In this document: positions 53,615 through 61,223 of the stretch, piece by piece
Position numbering within the stretch: the first letter of the stretch is position 1
Layout: each line of letters opens with the position of its first letter
NCBI GenBank assembly: GCA_035325905.1
Contig: DAOKYY010000006.1
Span: forward strand, 1-64,000
Source: DYGX01 sp035325905
GTDB taxonomy: Bacteria; Chloroflexota; Anaerolineae; Aggregatilineales; Aggregatilineaceae
Direction: 5' to 3'
Length of the DNA: 64,000 bases
Translations under genes and position numbers: made by a program
The notes under the pieces: model-generated
What the model was told of the DNA's origin: nothing
Seen by the model: only the letters and a program-made list of their open reading frames with translations
Databases searched by the model: none

Positions 53615-55435
53615 ATGGGCTTTCTCATGGACGGCCTCGACGCCGAAGAGTACGACCGGACGTATGGCGACCGCGAGCTGGTGCGGCGCATTCTGTCGTA
53701 CTTCCGCCCGCAGCTGGGCCGGATGCTCGCCGTGGCAGTGATGGTCGTGCTGACCTCGCTGGCGCAGACCGCGCTGCCGATCTACATCTCGTATTCGCTG
53801 GACCGGCTGCAAGAAGACGCCTCGACCGAGCGGGTGCTCGAAATCGCCGCCGTCGTCATGGCGCTGGGCGTGGTTGGCTGGGCGTTCAACGCGGTGCGCC
53901 GCTGGCTTTCGGCAGAGGCGATCGGCAACGTCGTCCTCCAGCTACGCGAAGACGCCTTTGACGCGGTGGTCAAGCGCGACCTGTCGTTCTATGACAGCTA
54001 CCCGTCCGGTAAGATCGTCAGCCGCGTGACCTCGGACACGCAGGCGTTTTCGCAGGTCGTCACGCTGACGATGGACCTGATCAGCCAGGTGCTGCTGATC
54101 GTGTTGCTGATCGGCTATTTGTTCTACGTGGATGTCAGGCTGACGCTGCTGACGCTGCTGCTCGCGCCGCCGATCGTCGTCGTGGCGCTGGCCTTCCGCA
54201 AGATCGCGCGCGACACCGTCACCCAGTCGCGGCGCATCCTGGCGGAAGTCAGCTCTCACATTCAAGAGACGGTCAGCGGGATCGGCGTCGCCAAGACCTT
54301 CCGCCAGGAGCACGCCGTGTACGGCGAGTTCCTGGGCGTTAACGCGCGCTCGTACCGGATCAACCTGCGCACCGGCTACGTCTTCAGCAGCATCTTCCCG
54401 ATTCTGAACCTGATGGCCGGGCTGGGCACGGCGGGGATCGTGTACTTCGGCGGGCGGCAGGCGATCGATGGGCAGCTGAGCGCGGGCGACTGGTTCCTGT
54501 TCATTCAGGGCATCCAGATGTTCTGGTTCCCGCTAACCAGCATCGCCTCGTTCTGGAGCCAGTTCCAGCTTGGCATGGCGGCGGGCGAGCGCGTCTTCGC
54601 GCTGATCGACGCCGACCCGAAGGTGATCCAGACCGACAGCCGGACGCTGGACATCGTCGAGGGCGAGATCGTCTTCGATCACGTAGACTTCCGCTACAAG
54701 GACGACGAGCCGGTGCTGGAAGACTTCTCGCTGACGATCCACGCCGGGGAAATGCTGGCGCTGGTCGGGCACACCGGCTCCGGCAAATCGAGCATCGCGC
54801 GGCTGATCACGCGCTTCTACGAGTTCCAGGGCGGGCGTATCCTGATTGACGGCCACGACATCCGCACGCTAGACCTGCACGACTATCGCCAGCACCTGGG
54901 GATCGTGACGCAAACGCCCTTCCTGTTCGATGGGACGGTGAAGGACAACATCCGCTATGGCACGCAGGACGCGACCGATGAGGACGTGCTCAGCGCGGCG
55001 CGGCAGGTCGGCGGCGGCGACTGGATCAAGAGCCTGCCGGACGGGCTGGAAACGCAGGTCGGCGAGCGCGGCGCGAGCCTGTCGATGGGCCAGCGCCAGC
55101 TGGTCGCGCTGGCGCGCGTGCTGCTCCAGGACCCGGCGATCTTTATCCTGGACGAAGCGACGGCCAGCGTCGATCCGCTGACCGAAACGCTGATCCAGGA
55201 AGGGCTGGACGAGGTGATGAAGCGCCGCACGTCGGTCGTGATCGCGCACCGGCTCTCGACCATCCGCAACGCGGACCGGATCATCGTCCTGCGCGAGGGC
55301 AAAATCATCGAGGAAGGCAGCCACGACGAGTTGCTGGCGGCGGGCGGGTACTACGCGGAGCTGTACAATACGTACTTCCGCCACCAGAGCCTGGAGTATA
55401 TCGAGCAGTCCGGCAAGCTGATCGACGCGGCCTAA
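53615..55435 (+). CDS. ABC exporter half-transporter, catalytic partner
   Basis: The 606-residue protein has six membrane helices and an ATPase domain with Walker A GHTGSGKSS, Walker B IFILDEATASVD with an intact catalytic Glu, and an altered signature LSMGQRQL in place of LSGGQ. Together with the preceding subunit (Asp Walker B, intact LSGGQ) this gives one competent and one degenerate ATP site in a heterodimer. AGGAG precedes the ATG at 53615; longer in-frame extension overlaps the upstream gene. A terminator follows. Confidence 0.9.
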   Translation: MGFLMDGLDAEEYDRTYGDRELVRRILSYFRPQLGRMLAVAVMVVLTSLAQTALPIYISYSLDRLQEDASTERVLEIAAVVMALGVVGWAFNAVRRWLSAEAIGNVVLQLREDAFDAVVKRDLSFYDSYPSGKIVSRVTSDTQAFSQVVTLTMDLISQVLLIVLLIGYLFYVDVRLTLLTLLLAPPIVVVALAFRKIARDTVTQSRRILAEVSSHIQETVSGIGVAKTFRQEHAVYGEFLGVNARSYRINLRTGYVFSSIFPILNLMAGLGTAGIVYFGGRQAIDGQLSAGDWFLFIQGIQMFWFPLTSIASFWSQFQLGMAAGERVFALIDADPKVIQTDSRTLDIVEGEIVFDHVDFRYKDDEPVLEDFSLTIHAGEMLALVGHTGSGKSSIARLITRFYEFQGGRILIDGHDIRTLDLHDYRQHLGIVTQTPFLFDGTVKDNIRYGTQDATDEDVLSAARQVGGGDWIKSLPDGLETQVGERGASLSMGQRQLVALARVLLQDPAIFILDEATASVDPLTETLIQEGLDEVMKRRTSVVIAHRLSTIRNADRIIVLREGKIIEEGSHDELLAAGGYYAELYNTYFRHQSLEYIEQSGKLIDAA

Positions 55436-55469
55436 CGCTCAGCGGAACGATCATCTGAAGAAGCGAAAT

Positions 55470-55499
55470 GCCCGGTGTCCTTCTGCGCCACCGGGCTTT
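55470..55499 (+). terminator. Terminator of the exporter operon
   Basis: GCCCGGTG and CACCGGGC form an 8-bp stem with an 11-base loop, followed by TTTGTGTTCTT. It lies between two convergent genes; on the minus strand the stem is not followed by a T-tract. Confidence 0.7.
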
Positions 55500-55505
55500 G
55501 TGTTC

Positions 55506-55826
55506 TTACTCTGTGTTACCATCCATCGCTTCCAGAATACGCCGCAGCCCGTTCTGGTAGGCTTGAAACGCGGCACGCCCGGTGTCCGTCTGCCGATAGA
55601 GCGTATAGGGATATTTGCCTCTGAACGTTTTTTCGACAGTGATGTATCCTGCTTGTTCGAGCTTTGCCAGATGCGACGAGAGGTTGCCTTTCGTCAGCCC
55701 GGTTTCTTGCAGCAGGAACACGAAGTCGGCGCTTTCTACCGCGTACAGAAGCGCCATGATCACCAGACGCGCTGGCTCGTGGATCAGGCGCTCGATTTCG
55801 AGGATTGGGCGGTAGTCGGCGGTCAT
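55506..55826 (-). CDS. Winged-helix transcriptional regulator (ArsR-like)
   Basis: This 106-residue protein is a winged helix-turn-helix of the DNA-binding type (PF13601-like): HEPARLVIMALLYAVESADFVFLLQETGLTKGNLSSHLAKLEQAGYITVEKTFRGKYPYTLYRQTDTGRAAF. The recognition helix is TKGNLSSHLAKL. No metal-binding cysteines are evident. It overlaps the stop of the upstream membrane-protein gene by four bases (ATGA), a pairing often seen where the regulator controls its own membrane partner. The target is unknown. Confidence 0.85.
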   Translation of the reverse strand: MTADYRPILEIERLIHEPARLVIMALLYAVESADFVFLLQETGLTKGNLSSHLAKLEQAGYITVEKTFRGKYPYTLYRQTDTGRAAFQAYQNGLRRILEAMDGNTE

Positions 55827-56452
55827 AGCTGTTGGTCCTGAACCTGGAAGCGCGTCAGATAGCGCCAGAACGCATAGCCGCCAGCGATCAGCAGCACCAG
55901 ACCGATCGCGGCCAGATAGACTACATTCAAATCCAGCCGGTCGATCCCGGTCAGCGGAAGCGCAAAAGCTGCCATCACGACGACGAAGGCTTCGACGTAG
56001 AACCGCGTGAGTCCCGTCTTACGGCCATAAAAGAGCAGGCCATAACCGAGCAAGAGGCCGAGCATCAGAAAAATGTTATTGCCATAGGGGGATAACAACG
56101 CCGCGAGGGCAATCCCCAGCAAGAGGACCTGGTACGAAAAGCGTCTTCGCTCCGCATCATCGATGCGATACTGCACGTAGCCGGTGCGTGGGTAGACAAA
56201 GCGCTCTTTGACCGCGTTGATCCCTTTGGCAAACGCCCAAGCGCCAAGCGCAACAAGCGCGATCAGCAGCGCGGCGGAGAGTATCGGGAGCAGGGAATCA
56301 TTGGGATCATCAAGCCCCAGGATGGAATAGCCGAACTGAAGCGCTACCGCGCCGAACAGCAGCAAACCTCCGATCGTAATCTCGCTTAGCCCGCTCGCGT
56401 GCTCATAACGATAGGCGCGTTGAGCGATGTGTTCCAGGTTGGTGTGATCCAT
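55823..56452 (-). CDS. Uncharacterised membrane protein paired with the regulator
   Basis: The 209-residue protein has a short soluble N-terminus (MDHTNLEHIAQRAYRYEHASGLSE) and five or six membrane segments. I do not recognise a characterised family. AAAGGGG lies seven bases before the ATG at 56452; the longer frame crosses the promoter. The gene is co-transcribed with the winged-helix regulator, so the pair may form a small membrane-stress or signalling module. That role is an inference. Confidence 0.7.
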   Translation of the reverse strand: MDHTNLEHIAQRAYRYEHASGLSEITIGGLLLFGAVALQFGYSILGLDDPNDSLLPILSAALLIALVALGAWAFAKGINAVKERFVYPRTGYVQYRIDDAERRRFSYQVLLLGIALAALLSPYGNNIFLMLGLLLGYGLLFYGRKTGLTRFYVEAFVVVMAAFALPLTGIDRLDLNVVYLAAIGLVLLIAGGYAFWRYLTRFQVQDQQL

Positions 56453-56468
56453 CGAAACCCCTTTCTCA

Positions 56469-56494
56469 ATTATAACAGTCTTGTTTGTATTATA
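56469..56494 (-). promoter_or_regulatory. Two tandem TATAAT boxes upstream of the membrane-protein gene
   Basis: Two perfect TATAAT hexamers on the minus strand (56494-56489 and 56474-56469) stand 20 bases apart in an AT-rich island. Neither has a good -35 box. Transcription may start from either, 10-30 bases before the ribosome-binding site. Confidence 0.5.
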
Positions 56495-56604
56495 AACTAT
56501 ATTGTGATTCAGACGCAATGCCTTAACAGCAAATCATCTGCCCAAAGCATAAAAACTGTATCGATTGCGCCAGCGGCGTGATGGTTAGGCAGCGCCAAAG
56601 TCGC

Positions 56605-56610
56605 TACAAT
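56605..56610 (+). promoter_or_regulatory. -10 box of the Crp/Fnr gene
   Basis: TACAAT with TGGTTA 17 bases upstream lies 35 bases before the start codon of the Crp/Fnr-family gene. Confidence 0.35.
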
Positions 56611-56645
56611 CTCGGTGAACCTGCGCCTGCGCATCCCGAAGGCCC

Positions 56646-57326
56646 ATGACCCAAGCAGACCTGACGACCCTCGCCGAGCATCTTTCAAACGTTCCCTACT
56701 TCGCGCCGCTCTCCCCCGGTGAGCGCCACGCGCTGGCGGCGCGGGCGGGGTTTTACACCTTCGCCGCCGACGAGATCATCTTCCTCGAAGGCGAGACGCG
56801 CAGCGGTCTGTGGATTATCGAGGACGGCAGCGTCAAGATCGCGAAGCTCAGCCCGGAAGGGAGCGAGTATATTCTGCACCTGCTCGGCCCCGGCAGCGTG
56901 TTCAACGACATCGCCGCGCTGGATGGCGGCCCCACCCCCGCCAACGCGATCGCGATGACGCTGGTCACGGCGTGGTCGCTCTCGTCGGCGCTGGTGCGCG
57001 AGGTGATCGAGCGCCACCCGGCAGTCGCGCGGGCCGCGATCGAGACGCTGACGGGGCGGGTCCGCGCGTTGAACCGCCAGCTTGAAGACCTGACGCTCTA
57101 TCCCGTGCTGGTCCGGCTGGCGCGGTTCTTAATCGCCCAGGCCGAAGACCCCTCGCTCAGCGGACCGGGCATCACGCGCGCGGCAATCGCCGGGCACCTC
57201 AATACCACGCCGGAGACGATCAGCCGTGTCCTCGCCAAGCTGCAAGAGGCCGGCGCGATCCGCTTCGACCGCCACCGCATCCTGATCACCGACCGGGACC
57301 TCCTGCGCTCCATCGCCGTTCTGTAA
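56646..57326 (+). CDS. Crp/Fnr-family transcriptional regulator
   Basis: The 226-residue protein has an N-terminal cyclic-nucleotide-binding-like beta barrel (FAADEIIFLEGETRSGLWIIEDGSVKIAKLSPEG), a long dimer helix and a C-terminal Crp helix-turn-helix (TRAAIAGHLNTTPETISRVLAKLQEAGAI). The ETISR motif is the FNR/DNR-type recognition helix, which reads TTGA half-sites. No cysteine cluster for a 4Fe-4S centre is present, so oxygen would not be sensed as in FNR; a DNR/NNR-like NO sensor is more likely. Two TTGA-N6-TCAA sites lie just downstream before the nirK cluster. Confidence 0.88.
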   Translation: MTQADLTTLAEHLSNVPYFAPLSPGERHALAARAGFYTFAADEIIFLEGETRSGLWIIEDGSVKIAKLSPEGSEYILHLLGPGSVFNDIAALDGGPTPANAIAMTLVTAWSLSSALVREVIERHPAVARAAIETLTGRVRALNRQLEDLTLYPVLVRLARFLIAQAEDPSLSGPGITRAAIAGHLNTTPETISRVLAKLQEAGAIRFDRHRILITDRDLLRSIAVL

Positions 57327-57357
57327 ACCGGTCTCGCCGCTCTCGCTCGCGATCTAC

Positions 57358-57371
57358 TTGATCCGTGTCAA
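57358..57371. promoter_or_regulatory. FNR/DNR-type box 1
   Basis: TTGATCCGTGTCAA matches the TTGAT-N4-ATCAA consensus except at one inner base. Its centre is 19 bp upstream of box 2. Confidence 0.7.
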
Positions 57372-57376
57372 GTCCT

Positions 57377-57390
57377 TTGACGCGCGTCAA
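57377..57390. promoter_or_regulatory. FNR/DNR-type box 2 at a class II position
   Basis: TTGACGCGCGTCAA is a perfect 14-bp palindrome with TTGA/TCAA half-sites. Its centre lies about 41.5 bases upstream of the start site predicted from the -10 box, the standard place for FNR-class activation. Confidence 0.8.
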
Positions 57391-57412
57391 GGACGATTGT
57401 GCCCGCGTGCAC

Positions 57413-57418
57413 TATGCT
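57413..57418 (+). promoter_or_regulatory. -10 box of the ferredoxin-nirK operon
   Basis: TATGCT lies 36 bases before the ferredoxin start codon. There is no -35 box; box 2 occupies that region, as in activator-dependent promoters. Confidence 0.65.
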
Positions 57419-57454
57419 AGGCGCACCGTTGAGTGATACAGGCGGCAACACGCG

Positions 57455-57694
57455 ATGAACAGACACTGGAAACCGGCGATCAATCGGGCGCGCTGCACGG
57501 GCTGCGGCGCGTGCGTCGAGCAGTGCCCGGAACATGCGCTCGGCCAGATCGCGGGCAAGGCGACCGTGCTTGAGCCAGACGCGTGCACCTATTGCGCGCG
57601 GTGCGAGACGCTGTGCCCGACCCGCGCTATCGCGCTGCCGTACCTGATCATGTACGCGCCTCTATCGTCCACATCCGACTCTACATCCAGGTGA
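57455..57694 (+). CDS. Small 2[4Fe-4S] ferredoxin
   Basis: The 79-residue protein has two classic cluster motifs, CTGCGACVEQCPEHA and CTYCARCETLCPTRA, and a short Ser/Thr-rich tail. It is a soluble electron carrier. It is the first gene behind the FNR-type promoter and ends ten bases before nirK, whose ribosome-binding site overlaps its stop codon. It might supply electrons for nitrite reduction or for a linked enzyme, although copper NirK normally takes electrons from cupredoxins or cytochromes. Confidence 0.9.
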   Translation: MNRHWKPAINRARCTGCGACVEQCPEHALGQIAGKATVLEPDACTYCARCETLCPTRAIALPYLIMYAPLSSTSDSTSR

Positions 57695-57704
57695 CAAACG
57701 TCCA

Positions 57705-59111
57705 ATGAAGCTTCGTTCTGTTCTGGCAATTCTGCTCACCACCGCAATTCTGCTCGGCCTGGCGCTGACGATCAGCGCCGGGATGTCGCTGGCGCAAAGC
57801 GATGCGCCCCCGGCCGTCTCCAATGCCAGCGCGGCGACCATCGAATACACGCTCGTCACGGGCGGCGGCACGGGCCAGCTCGTGTTTGTTGGCAAGGGCG
57901 GCGACATCGACGGCGTGGTCAACCCCACGCTGACCGCGCGCCCCGGCGATGTCGTCAAGATCACGCTGATCAACGATGACGGGATGCTGCACGACCTGGT
58001 GATTGACGAGTTCAACGCCGCTACCCGGCAGTTCGCCGATCGCGGCGAGGAAGAATCCATCACCTTCACGGCCAACCAGACCGGCACGTTCATCTACTAC
58101 TGCTCGGTGCCGGGGCACAAGGCCGCCGGGATGCTCGGCAAGCTGGTCGTTGGCACGGCGGCGCAGGCGGAAGCCTCCGGCGCAGACATCGTGCGCGATC
58201 CGTCGGATGTCCCTGCTCCGTTGCCGGCCCGCGAGCCGCAGACCGTCGAAGTGGACCTGGTCGCGGAGGAAGTGCTCGGCCAGCTGGCGGATGGCACCGT
58301 GATGACGTACTTCACCTTCAACGGGACCGTGCCCGGCCCGATGATCCGCGTGCGCGTGGGTGATACGGTTCAGGTGAACTTCCGCAACGCGTCGTCGAGC
58401 CAGTTCCCGCACTCGCTGGACTTCCACGCGGCGACCGGGCCGGGCGGCGGCGCGGTCTTCAGCAATCTCGGCCCCGGAGAGGAAACGACCTTCTCGTTCA
58501 AGGCGCTCAACCCCGGCCTGTTCGTGTATCACTGCGCCACGCCGAGCGTCGCGCACCATATCGCGATGGGGATGTACGGCCTGATCCTGGTCGAGCCGGA
58601 GGAAGGTCTGCCAACGGTTGATCGCGAGTTCTACGTGATGCAGGGCGAGGTCTATACCGAGGAGCCATACGGCACCGCCGGGTACGTCAACTTCAGCCAC
58701 GAGAAGATGCTCGACGAGCAGCCGGAATACTTCGTCTTCAACGGCGCGGCGAATGGCCTGACCAGCGACACGCACGCCATGCACGCTAACCTGGGCGAGA
58801 CCGTCCGCATTTTCTTCGGCGTCGGCGGGCCGAACTTCATCTCGTCCTTCCATGTCATCGGCGAAATCTTCGACCGGGTCTATGACCAGGCGTCGCTGAC
58901 CAGCCCGCCGCTCACCGACGTGCAGACGACGCTGGTCCCGGCCGGCGGCGCGGCGATGATCGAGTTCAAGACTGAGGTGCCGGGCCGCTACATCCTGGTT
59001 GACCACGCGCTTAGCCGGGCCGAGCGCGGGCTGATGGGCTTCCTTTACGTCGAAGGCGAGGACCAGCCTGACCTCTTCGACGGGACGCTGACGCACGGCT
59101 CCGGCCACTGA
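57705..59111 (+). CDS. nirK: Copper nitrite reductase with an extra N-terminal cupredoxin domain
   Basis: The 468-residue exported protein reduces nitrite to nitric oxide. After a signal peptide (to about residue 31) comes a plastocyanin-like domain with type 1 copper ligands His96, Cys133, His138 and Met143. The two NirK cupredoxin domains follow. Type 1 site: His236, Cys277, His285, Met290. Type 2 site: His241, His276, His383, with catalytic Asp239 in PHSLDFH. The C-terminal half (ETVRIFFGVGGPN, SFHVIGEIFD) resembles AniA-type enzymes. The second catalytic His is less clear; His357 is a candidate. The fused domain could relay electrons directly. Confidence 0.93.
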   Translation: MKLRSVLAILLTTAILLGLALTISAGMSLAQSDAPPAVSNASAATIEYTLVTGGGTGQLVFVGKGGDIDGVVNPTLTARPGDVVKITLINDDGMLHDLVIDEFNAATRQFADRGEEESITFTANQTGTFIYYCSVPGHKAAGMLGKLVVGTAAQAEASGADIVRDPSDVPAPLPAREPQTVEVDLVAEEVLGQLADGTVMTYFTFNGTVPGPMIRVRVGDTVQVNFRNASSSQFPHSLDFHAATGPGGGAVFSNLGPGEETTFSFKALNPGLFVYHCATPSVAHHIAMGMYGLILVEPEEGLPTVDREFYVMQGEVYTEEPYGTAGYVNFSHEKMLDEQPEYFVFNGAANGLTSDTHAMHANLGETVRIFFGVGGPNFISSFHVIGEIFDRVYDQASLTSPPLTDVQTTLVPAGGAAMIEFKTEVPGRYILVDHALSRAERGLMGFLYVEGEDQPDLFDGTLTHGSGH

Positions 59112-59188
59112 CGCCACACGAACGCCTGAATAGATCGCGCGGGCGGCGGAGCGGGTTCGCGCCCTGCCGCCCGCAGGAGCGAGCGGAA

Positions 59189-59500
59189 ATGACTTTGACA
59201 ACACTCACCGAAGAAGCCGTCACCGAGGCGCTGCGCACGGTCATCGACCCGGAGCTGGGGATCAACATCGTCGATCTGGGGCTGGTGTACGATGTGCAGA
59301 TTCTGGGCGAGCATGTTCAGGTCACGATGACGATGACGACCCCCGCTTGCCCGCTCGGCGCGCACATCACCGCCGAAGCGACCTACGCCGTCGAGCAAGC
59401 GACCGGCTCGCGCAGCGTCCACATCGAGCTGGTGTGGAGTCCGGCCTGGACCCCGATGATGATGTCGCTGGCCGCCAAGCGGGCGCTTGGCTGGCTGTAG
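59189..59500 (+). CDS. DUF59/MIP18-family protein (PaaD/SufT-like)
   Basis: This 103-residue protein carries the DUF59 fold: VTEALRTVIDPELGINIVDLGLVYDVQI, then MTMTTPACPLG with the conserved Cys, and VELVWSPAWTPMMMS. Family members assist iron-sulfur cluster assembly or delivery. AGGAGCGAGCGGA precedes the ATG. It follows nirK by 77 bases on the same strand. A role in maturing the neighbouring ferredoxin or an NO-sensitive enzyme is possible. Confidence 0.9.
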   Translation: MTLTTLTEEAVTEALRTVIDPELGINIVDLGLVYDVQILGEHVQVTMTMTTPACPLGAHITAEATYAVEQATGSRSVHIELVWSPAWTPMMMSLAAKRALGWL

Positions 59501-59588
59501 CCGCCCGCGCCGTTTGTACCGTCTCTATCGTCCGATGTCTATGCAGTCCGTAATCGAAGCCTATCCGCACAAGGAGCATCGTACCCTC

Positions 59589-59840
59589 ATGGAAACAACC
59601 ACCAAGCTCACGCTCGACGTTCGGCCCATCCCGCCCGCGCAGAAGCACCCGACCATCTTCCAGACGTTCGACGATCTGAAGCCGGGCGAAGCGTTCGAGC
59701 TGGTCAACGACCACAACCCGAAGCCGTTGCACTACCAGATGATGTTCGAGCGCGAGAACGAGTTTACCTGGGACTACCTCGAAGAAGGCCCGACCGTGTG
59801 GCGCGTGCGGATCGGCAAGCGCGTGGCCGACACGGCCTAG
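59589..59840 (+). CDS. DUF2249-domain protein
   Basis: The 83-residue protein matches DUF2249: LDVRPIPPAQKHPTIFQTFDDLKPGEAFELVNDHNPKPL, followed by YQMMFERENEFTWDYLEEGPTVWRVRIGK. Such small proteins recur beside denitrification and NO-response genes, but their activity is not established. I chose the ATG at 59589, 12 bases after AAGGAG; an in-frame ATG at 59541 would make a longer form. It sits between the DUF59 gene and the NnrS-like gene, supporting a link to nitrite/NO metabolism. Confidence 0.85.
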   Translation: METTTKLTLDVRPIPPAQKHPTIFQTFDDLKPGEAFELVNDHNPKPLHYQMMFERENEFTWDYLEEGPTVWRVRIGKRVADTA

Positions 59841-59859
59841 CTGCACAGAGCGCGCACGA

Positions 59860-61026
59860 ATGAGCCTCTACCGGATCGTTCGCGCCGCCGCCGCAGCCGC
59901 CATCGGGATCATCCTGACGGCGGCGCTCTATGGCGGCCTGCAACGGCTGGGCTGGCGTCTGCCGGAAGTCGAGGCCGGGACGCGCAGCGTGCATGGCGCG
60001 CTGATGGTCGCGGGCTTTTTCGGAGCGGTCATCGGGGTCGAGCGGGCCGTCGCGCTGACGACCGGCGCGCGCACCCGGCGCGCACGGCTGGCGTTCGCTG
60101 CGCCGCTGCTGTGCGTGCTGGGGGCGCTGCTGCTGGTGCTCGACCCTGGCAGCGCGCCGGGTCGCATGGCGCTGACGGCCGGCAGCTTCGCGCTGGTGGT
60201 CGTCTACGCGGTCGTGATCTGGCGCCAGCCCACGCTGTTCACGATCACGATGGGGCTGGGCGCCTACGCGCTGCTGATCGGCAACGCGCGCTGGACCGGC
60301 GGCGCGTCGATTGTGGCGGCGGTGCCGTGGTGGATCGCGTTTCTCGTGCTGACCATTGTCGGCGAGCGTCTGGAGCTGGCGCGCATGATCCGCCCGACGC
60401 GCGGGCGGACAGCCTTGTTCGTCGCCGCGACCGCGCTCTACCTCGGCGGCGTGGCAGTGACGCTGGACGATCTGGGATTGGGCGTGCGCCTGTCCGGCGC
60501 GGGGATGCTGGCGCTGGCGGCGTGGCTGTGGCGCTATGACATCGCCCGGCGCACCGTCCGGCAGCGCGGCCTGACCCGCTTCATCGCGGTCTGCCTGCTG
60601 GCGGGCTACGCGTGGCTGGGGGTCAGCGGCGCGCTCGCGCTAGTCTATGGCTTCAGCGGGGCCATCTTCGCCTACGACGCGATCCTGCACAGCGCGCTGC
60701 TCGGCTTTGTCTTCTCGATGATCTTCGGCCACGCGCCGATCATCATCCCGGCCGTCGCGCGGCTGGCCGTGCCCTATCACCCGCGCTTCTACACGCATCT
60801 CGCGCTGCTGCACGCCAGCCTGATTCTGCGCGTCGGCGGGGACCTGGCCGGGAGCGCGACTGCCCGGCGCTGGGGCGGCCTGGGAAATGAAACCGCGCTG
60901 GTGCTGTTCCTGGTCCTGCTGGCCGCCGCGATCCGGTCCGGCCAGCGTGCCGCCCGCCAGCGCGCCGCGCATCCGGCCGGGCTGAGCCGCGCGACGCCAA
61001 TTGGACCCGGCGCCACCCACCCGTAG
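59860..61026 (+). CDS. NnrS-like multi-spanning membrane protein
   Basis: The 388-residue protein has about 11-12 membrane segments. Conserved-looking histidine positions are SVHGALMVAGFFGAVIGVERAVAL near the N-terminus and HSALLGFVFSMIFGHAPIIIPAV near residue 290, which resemble the NnrS family (haem/copper membrane proteins that ease nitrosative stress). It starts 19 bases after the DUF2249 gene and is the last gene of the denitrification cluster. The family call is moderate because the similarity I can see is limited to these motifs and the topology. Confidence 0.6.
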   Translation: MSLYRIVRAAAAAAIGIILTAALYGGLQRLGWRLPEVEAGTRSVHGALMVAGFFGAVIGVERAVALTTGARTRRARLAFAAPLLCVLGALLLVLDPGSAPGRMALTAGSFALVVVYAVVIWRQPTLFTITMGLGAYALLIGNARWTGGASIVAAVPWWIAFLVLTIVGERLELARMIRPTRGRTALFVAATALYLGGVAVTLDDLGLGVRLSGAGMLALAAWLWRYDIARRTVRQRGLTRFIAVCLLAGYAWLGVSGALALVYGFSGAIFAYDAILHSALLGFVFSMIFGHAPIIIPAVARLAVPYHPRFYTHLALLHASLILRVGGDLAGSATARRWGGLGNETALVLFLVLLAAAIRSGQRAARQRAAHPAGLSRATPIGPGATHP

Positions 61027-61055
61027 CTCTATCCCCTGCCGCCGCCGCTCATACC

Positions 61056-61090
61056 AGCCGCGCGAAGTCTGTCCGCTCGCGCGGCTGTTT
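61056..61090 (+). terminator. Probable terminator of the nirK cluster
   Basis: AGCCGCGCG and CGCGCGGCT form a perfect 9-bp stem with a 13-base loop, followed by GTTTGATT. The T-tract is short. Confidence 0.55.
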
Positions 61091-61223
61091 GATTCAGGCG
61101 CATCTCCGCCAAAAGTCGGAGACGCGCTCCATCCAAGTTCGGTAGCGCCGCGCCTGCCGGTTGCCGCACAATGAGGCACAGATTGCACGCACCGCGCACA
61201 AGCACAAGGCAGGAGGCGAGCGC

